Both the position numbers and the translations under genes were made by a program. From positions 1 to 64,000 of the forward strand of contig NZ_MDDC01000017.1 of NCBI RefSeq assembly GCF_001875325.1: 64,000 nucleotides of DNA, given 5' to 3'. This document shows positions 62,216 through 64,000 of this stretch, one piece after another. The notes beneath the pieces are model-generated. The model saw only the letters and a program-made list of their open reading frames with translations, did no database searches and had not been told where the DNA came from. The stretch is from Neomoorella thermoacetica. Its GTDB lineage: Bacteria; Bacillota; DSM-521; Neomoorellales; Neomoorellaceae. The stretch's first letter is position 1, and each line of letters begins with the position of its first letter.

Positions 62216-63562
62216 CTATGAAGCCTTGTCCCGCATAAGCATGACTTTCAGGGTATGTAAAAGAATCTGGGCGTCGCTCAATGGTGAAATGGTTTTAGCA
62301 TAGAGCAGGTCGTAACGCAGTTTGTCGGCCGGGGTGGTGCTGTAGCGCCCCTGGACCTGGGCCAGGCCGGTGATGCCTACCTTCAACTGGTGACGCCAAT
62401 CATAGCCCGGCACTTCTCTCCTGAACTGTTCCACAAAGACCGGCCGCTCCGGCCGGGGGCCGATGAAGCTCATCTCCCCTTTGAGGACATTCCAGAGCTG
62501 GGGCAGCTCGTCAATACGAGTGGCCCTTAGAATCCGGCCCACCCTGGTCAAGCGCGGGTCACCGGCTTCAGCCAGCACAGGGCCGGTAAACTTTTCCGCA
62601 TCGGGTACCATGGTTCGTAGTTTGATCAACTGGAACACCCGACCACCCTGCCCCACCCGCTGCTGGCGGTAAAATACCGGTCCGCCGGGAGATTCTATCT
62701 TTATCGCCAGGGCCGCCAGCAAAATCAAGGGTATGGCCACTATGGATATACATAAGGACAGGGCCACATCAACGGCCCGCTTCCAGGCGCGCGAAGGCAC
62801 AGCTATAAAGCCATCCACTCGGAAAACAGGAATACCGTCGAGCTGTCCCAGGCGGGCCTGGGCTAAAAAGATTTCGTAAATATCAGGGACTATAAAAGCG
62901 GGCAGATTACGAGCCATAATTTCTTTGAGCATCATTTCGCGATATTCCAAGGGAATCCCATCGCAAAATAGTACCGCCCCGGGCCGGCTGGCATCAAGGG
63001 CTTGAGGAAGTTCATGATAAGTTCCCAGCACTGGAAACTCTACCTCAGCCGTTGTCGAACCGCCCTCGACTACCAGACCCGCCACCTGGTAGAGGCGATT
63101 GTCTTCCCGGGTAACCTCCCGTGCCCGCTGACAGGCTGTCTCTGTAGGACCAATGACAACCAGCGTGAGGGTACCCTGTAACCAGATAGAAAAGCGCCAG
63201 ACAGCATACCGCCAGATGCTCAAAAGCGTAAGCTGTATGGGTGCCGCCAGAAGAAACACCGAGCGGGGGAAGGCATACTTTTGCAGCATGTATGAAATGC
63301 CCAGGCCGCTGAGGATAGTCAAAGCCACCACCCAGACCAGGGCGGCAAAGATCTCTATCCAGCGGTAACGGCCGCCGACGTAGAGCCCGTAGCTGTAAAA
63401 AAGGACAAAGGCCGCCAGGGTAATCCAGATGGAGATCGTCCGGTAGGCGTGCCAGTTGACAGCAGGAATATCGCCGCCGAAGCGGAGCCAGAAAGCCAAC
63501 CAAAAGCTGAAGTTAACTAAAAAAAGATCCCCGGCTATTTTTACCACCTTTGTCCAGCGCAA
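62216..63562 (-). CDS. Polyprenyl glycosylphosphotransferase (exopolysaccharide priming enzyme)
   Basis: Transfers a sugar-1-phosphate to undecaprenyl phosphate to start repeat-unit synthesis. 448 residues: four N-terminal helices (~10-105), a CoA-binding-like middle, then the catalytic domain from ~255 (RAWKRAVDVALSL, LIKLRTMVPDAE, TRIDELPQLWNVLKGEMSFIG-type motif in RIDELPQLWNVLKGEMSF and GPRPERPVFVEQF). WbaP/WcaJ family. First sugar (glucose or galactose) not known. Confidence 0.93.
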   Translation of the reverse strand: MRWTKVVKIAGDLFLVNFSFWLAFWLRFGGDIPAVNWHAYRTISIWITLAAFVLFYSYGLYVGGRYRWIEIFAALVWVVALTILSGLGISYMLQKYAFPRSVFLLAAPIQLTLLSIWRYAVWRFSIWLQGTLTLVVIGPTETACQRAREVTREDNRLYQVAGLVVEGGSTTAEVEFPVLGTYHELPQALDASRPGAVLFCDGIPLEYREMMLKEIMARNLPAFIVPDIYEIFLAQARLGQLDGIPVFRVDGFIAVPSRAWKRAVDVALSLCISIVAIPLILLAALAIKIESPGGPVFYRQQRVGQGGRVFQLIKLRTMVPDAEKFTGPVLAEAGDPRLTRVGRILRATRIDELPQLWNVLKGEMSFIGPRPERPVFVEQFRREVPGYDWRHQLKVGITGLAQVQGRYSTTPADKLRYDLLYAKTISPLSDAQILLHTLKVMLMRDKAS

Positions 63563-63701
63563 AGCTCCATCCCTCCCCCAAGGCGAGCAATAATCTCCCT
63601 TACCTTAGCGCTTCGGAACATTATGCAACTGCTTTATAATACTCGCCGGCCATCTTTACGTTTGCGATTTGTCATGACTCAACAAAAGAAGTTACGCGTT
63701 C

Positions 63702-64000
63702 TTAGCTTGGTAAATAGCGTCTGTAAACAGCAGCCATCTCGGCGAGCACTTTGTCAAGGGAATAATCGCCAATCTTCTCCCGGGCCGCTCTTCCCAAGGC
63801 CAGGCGCAGGTTCTTATCACGGGCCAGCAGTTCCAAGTACCCTGCCAGCCCCTCTACATCACCCAGCCCCACCAGGAAACCCGTCCGGCCGTGGTCTACC
63901 AGATCCCGGTTGCCGCGCACATCGCTCGCCACAACCGGCTTGCCCGCAGCCATGGCTTCCATGAGGGATCTGGGGAGGCCTTCCCGACGGGAGACCAGGA
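63702..64000 (-). CDS. Glycosyltransferase family 4, C-terminal part (runs off the window)
   Basis: Partial: about 99 codons read to the stop at 63702. The donor-binding motif REGLPRSLMEAMAAGKPVVA matches the GT4 E-x7-E site, followed by DVRGNRDLVDHGRTGFLV. The start lies beyond 64000. Together with galE and the priming transferase it marks the beginning of an exopolysaccharide locus. Confidence 0.9.
   Translation of the reverse strand, partial: LVSRREGLPRSLMEAMAAGKPVVASDVRGNRDLVDHGRTGFLVGLGDVEGLAGYLELLARDKNLRLALGRAAREKIGDYSLDKVLAEMAAVYRRYLPS

Overview
The window looks like chromosome of a thermophilic, spore-forming anaerobic Firmicute, most likely Moorella (M. thermoacetica group). Reasons: GC-rich coding with long stretches of A+T-poor DNA, strong AGGAGG-type ribosome binding sites with frequent TTG/GTG starts, a tungsten aldehyde:ferredoxin oxidoreductase operon, S-layer homology proteins, a SleB-type cortex hydrolase, and group II ECF and PspA/HtpX modules. 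The species call is inference from protein content. No rRNA, tRNA or CRISPR array was seen.

Layout. (1) 0.2-1.7 kb: an AT-rich, atypical pair of unknown genes, one with PD-(D/E)XK nuclease-like motifs. (2) 1.8-8.7 kb: a complete legB-legC-legH-legG-legI-ptmE-legF operon for CMP-legionaminic acid by the GDP-sugar route. (3) 9.1-21.9 kb: flagellar/chemotaxis block: csrA-fliW, an SLH protein, flgM-flgN-flgK-flgL behind a sigma-28 promoter, cheW-cheA-cheB, and a chemoreceptor behind a cyclic-dinucleotide (GEMM) riboswitch plus terminator. The nonulosonate operon next to it suggests flagellin glycosylation. (4) 22-32 kb: polysaccharide deacetylase, M1 peptidase, APC permease, HtrA, CinA, SleB-type hydrolase, YigZ, metallo-hydrolase. 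(5) 32.5-36.5 kb: tungsten AOR operon (four-cluster ferredoxin, AOR, MoaD-like protein, FAD reductase) with a structured leader and terminator. (6) 36.7-44.7 kb: xpt, dedA, SLH protein, htpX-pspAB-pspA-pspAA envelope-stress operon, SHOCT protein, DUF1540 protein, ldcA, and small ORFs. (7) 44.7-54.3 kb: nucleoside by-product salvage: mtnA plus a class II aldolase; then an RNA element with its own promoter and terminator in front of mtnP-ahcY-ecfA-ecfT-S component; then a TPP-riboswitch-controlled AIRS/ThiN fusion. (8) 54.3-61.2 kb: decayed island with gene remnants, IS fragments, a Uma2-type nuclease, a LCMT-like methyltransferase and orphan ORFs. (9) 61.2-64 kb: start of an exopolysaccharide locus (galE, polyprenyl glycosylphosphotransferase, glycosyltransferase running off the right edge).

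How the parts connect. CsrA/FliW, FlgM/sigma-28 and a c-di-GMP-class riboswitch would layer control on motility. The mtnP/mtnA/aldolase set lacks the oxygen-dependent part of the methionine salvage cycle and fits the anaerobic MTA/5'-deoxyadenosine shunt expected in an organism rich in radical-SAM enzymes. The ECF transporter follows ahcY by only 28 bp, so its unknown substrate may belong to this metabolism. The most promising undescribed elements are the RNA at 50250-50486 upstream of mtnP-ahcY-ECF, the leader upstream of the AOR operon, and the nuclease-like pair at the left edge.
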